From assembly GCA_964578535.1 (NCBI GenBank), contig CAZODI010000002.1, positions 1 to 64,000 on the forward strand: a stretch of 64,000 nucleotides of DNA, written 5' to 3'. Numbering within the stretch: the stretch's first letter is position 1; each line of letters starts with the position of its first letter. The notes beneath the pieces were generated by a model. It saw nothing but the letters and a program-made list of their open reading frames with translations, ran no database searches and had not been told where the DNA came from. The DNA comes from PHBD01 sp964578535 (GTDB lineage Bacteria > Desulfobacterota > Syntrophia > Syntrophales > PHBD01). Positions 62,343 to 64,000 of the stretch are shown here, in pieces. A program made the translations under genes and the position numbers.

Positions 62343-62481
62343 TGACGACCTCGCGGAAAGCATGCAACGGCGCGGTTTTGAGCGCCTGCCCCGGGCCGGG
62401 GAAGCCTGTGGTTGCAGCGGCATGCCGATATGTTGCCGGAGCCCCCGAGGGGATCCTGTACAGGGACATCAGGAGGCGTTC

Positions 62482-63366
62482 ATGACCTTTCAAGAACTTG
62501 TCCTGGCCCTCGACCGCTACTGGGCCGATCGGGGCTGCGTCATCCAGCAGCCCTACGACCTGGAGGTCGGGGCGGGGACCTTCAATCCGGCCACCTTCCT
62601 TCGCTCTCTGGGGCCGGAGCCGTGGAACGTAGCCTATGTGGAGCCGTCGCGGCGGCCCACCGACGGGCGCTACGGGGAAAATCCCAACCGTCTGCAGCAT
62701 TATTACCAGTACCAGGTGATCATGAAGCCCTCCCCCCTGGACGTCCAGGATCTCTACCTGGATTCGCTCCGCAGCTTCGGCATCGATCCCCTGGACCACG
62801 ACATCCGCTTCGTTGAGGACGACTGGGAATCACCCACTGTCGGGGCCTGGGGCCTCGGGTGGGAGGTCTGGCTGGATGGCATGGAGATCACCCAGTTCAC
62901 CTATTTCCAGCAGGTCGGGGGCTTCGACCTCAAACCGGTTTGTTCCGAGATCACCTACGGCATCGAGCGGATCGCCATGTACATCCAGGGGGTGGACAAC
63001 GTCTACGACCTCATGTGGAACGATTCGGTGACCTATGGTGACGTACACCACCGGGGTGAGGTCGAATGGTCTGTCTACAATTTCGAGAAGGCTGACACGG
63101 CCATGCTGCGGACGCTGTTCGACATGTACGAGGCGGAGGGAATCCGGGCCGCCGGACTGGATCTGGTTCTGCCGACGTATGACTGCTGCCTCAAGTGTTC
63201 GCACACCTTCAACATGCTCAATGCCCGCGGAGCTATCAGCACGGCCGAGCGGACGAGCTACATCGGCAGGGTGCGCAACCTTGCCCGGCTCAGCGCCGAG
63301 GGATACCTGAAGCAAAGAGAGAAAATGGGCTACCCGCTGCTGGGCCGGACGTGGAAGACATCCTGA
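62482..63366 (+). CDS. glyQ: Glycine--tRNA ligase alpha subunit
   Basis: 294 aa, the standard length. The heterotetrameric bacterial glycyl-tRNA synthetase alpha chain carries the catalytic core: TFQELVLALDRYWADRGCVIQQPYD, GAGTFNPATFLRSLGPEPW, and EITYGIERIAMYIQG are diagnostic (read in parts). AGGAGG lies five bases before ATG 62482; the frame is open further upstream to 62314, but that part is not conserved. The beta-subunit gene follows. Confidence 0.97.
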   Translation: MTFQELVLALDRYWADRGCVIQQPYDLEVGAGTFNPATFLRSLGPEPWNVAYVEPSRRPTDGRYGENPNRLQHYYQYQVIMKPSPLDVQDLYLDSLRSFGIDPLDHDIRFVEDDWESPTVGAWGLGWEVWLDGMEITQFTYFQQVGGFDLKPVCSEITYGIERIAMYIQGVDNVYDLMWNDSVTYGDVHHRGEVEWSVYNFEKADTAMLRTLFDMYEAEGIRAAGLDLVLPTYDCCLKCSHTFNMLNARGAISTAERTSYIGRVRNLARLSAEGYLKQREKMGYPLLGRTWKTS

Positions 63367-63561
63367 ACGGGCAGCTTCTGAACCTGTCGTTGAATCAGGC
63401 TGCACCAATACGCACGAAAGCCGAATTCCCGGGACCCTGAGCCTCAAGGCGTGCCTGACGGCGCGCCGCAGGACGACGGGCGGGGGAATCTCGGCGGTTC
63501 GGCGTCTTTTGGCATTCTGCACGAAGCGGCTGCACGGATACGCTGGATACGGGAGATGAAC

Positions 63562-64000
63562 ATGGGCAAGGAATTGCTTCTGGAAATCGGAACGGAGGAA
63601 ATCCCCGCGGGTTTCCTGCCGAAGGCGATCGCCGACATGGATGAAATGGTCCGGAAGGCCCTCGCCGAAGAGAGAATTTCTCACGGACCGCTCAAGGTTC
63701 TTGCGACGCCCCGCCGTCTCTGCCTGACCGTGGCGGACGTGGCGGAGCGGCAGGAAGACCAGTTGGTGGAGAAGATGGGGCCGGCCCGGAAGGTCGGCTT
63801 CGACGAGGCCGGAAACCCCACCAAGGCCCTCCTCGGCTTCGCCCGGGGGCAGGGCCTCGACGTCTCGGAACTGGAGACGGTCACAACGGAGAAGGGGGAG
63901 TACTTCTGCGCCCGCAAAAGGATCGCCGGGGTGGAGACGGTGTCCATCCTGCCGGGCCTCCTGCCGAAGCTCCTGGTGTCCATCCCCTTCAAGAAGACCA
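63562..64000 (+). CDS. glyS: Glycine--tRNA ligase beta subunit, partial (3' end outside window)
   Basis: The first 146 codons are visible and remain open to the window edge. The N-terminus MGKELLLEIGTEEIPAGFLPKAIADM (in parts) and ATPRRLCLTV are the hallmark of GlyS. GGGAG lies six bases before ATG 63562; an in-frame ATG two codons earlier is too close to it. The 195 bp between glyQ and glyS contain nothing I can identify. Confidence 0.95.
   Translation, partial: MGKELLLEIGTEEIPAGFLPKAIADMDEMVRKALAEERISHGPLKVLATPRRLCLTVADVAERQEDQLVEKMGPARKVGFDEAGNPTKALLGFARGQGLDVSELETVTTEKGEYFCARKRIAGVETVSILPGLLPKLLVSIPFKKT

Overview
The window looks like a chromosomal segment of a strictly anaerobic Desulfobacterota (deltaproteobacterial) bacterium, possibly a Syntrophus/Smithella-type syntroph. 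This is an inference from gene content: a sigma-54-controlled tungsten-type aldehyde oxidoreductase, a probable selenoprotein, a cysteine-rich AbrB-like protein beside arsM, an N-end-rule protease block and a glycine-tRNA ligase split into two subunits. No rRNA, tRNA, CRISPR array or insertion sequence was recognised. Most of the window is GC-rich; the first 7.5 kb is visibly more AT-rich.

Layout. (1) 219-5800: a small conserved-looking protein, a PAS/sigma-54 enhancer-binding regulator, a sigma-54 promoter with repeats upstream, a short leader ORF inside a long inverted repeat, then an aldehyde:ferredoxin oxidoreductase with a MoaD/ThiS-like carrier and a ThiF/MoeB-like adenylyltransferase. 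(2) 5773-5982: a 100-N scaffold gap flanked by an identical 55-bp sequence, almost certainly an unmerged contig overlap. (3) 6365-12255: a ~1960-residue autotransporter adhesin with 396-bp tandem repeats, broken by one missing base. (4) 12320-17228: flavin reductase-like protein, cupin, Asp/Glu racemase-like protein, purine permease and peptide-type ABC substrate-binding protein. (5) 17389-18800, minus strand: a MerR regulator and a MerB-type organomercurial lyase homologue in which both positions matching the two catalytic cysteines are in-frame UGA codons, each followed by a small hairpin with GU in the loop. I read it as a double-selenocysteine protein. (6) 18994-62138: a very large aryl-polyene-like type II fatty acid/polyketide cluster. 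(7) 62482 to the end: glyQ and the start of glyS.

The large cluster has two arms diverging from a promoter region near 35750. The minus arm carries dehydratase, ketoreductase, LolA-like, DUF3261-like lipoprotein, radical SAM, aromatic amino acid ammonia-lyase, thioesterase, a DAK2-DegV fusion, glycosyltransferase, AMIN-like protein, an MMPL exporter fused to a methyltransferase, and an LpxL-type acyltransferase, with clpS-clpA-aat lodged inside it. The plus arm carries an AMP-ligase, an ABC exporter, three carrier proteins, five ketosynthase-family proteins (one lacking the cysteine), two further dehydratases, four radical SAM enzymes, a deacetylase, PlsC, PlsY, a BtrH-like protein and several unknowns. 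A fourth carrier protein lies on the minus strand at the far end. arsM plus an AbrB-like gene interrupt the plus arm.

Working model (inference): an ammonia-lyase makes an aryl-acrylate starter, the AMP-ligase loads it on a carrier protein, and ketosynthases, ketoreductase and dehydratases extend it to a polyene. Radical SAM enzymes modify it. PlsY/PlsC and the DAK2-DegV protein could place it on a glycerolipid, and MMPL, LolA and ABC proteins could export it to the envelope.
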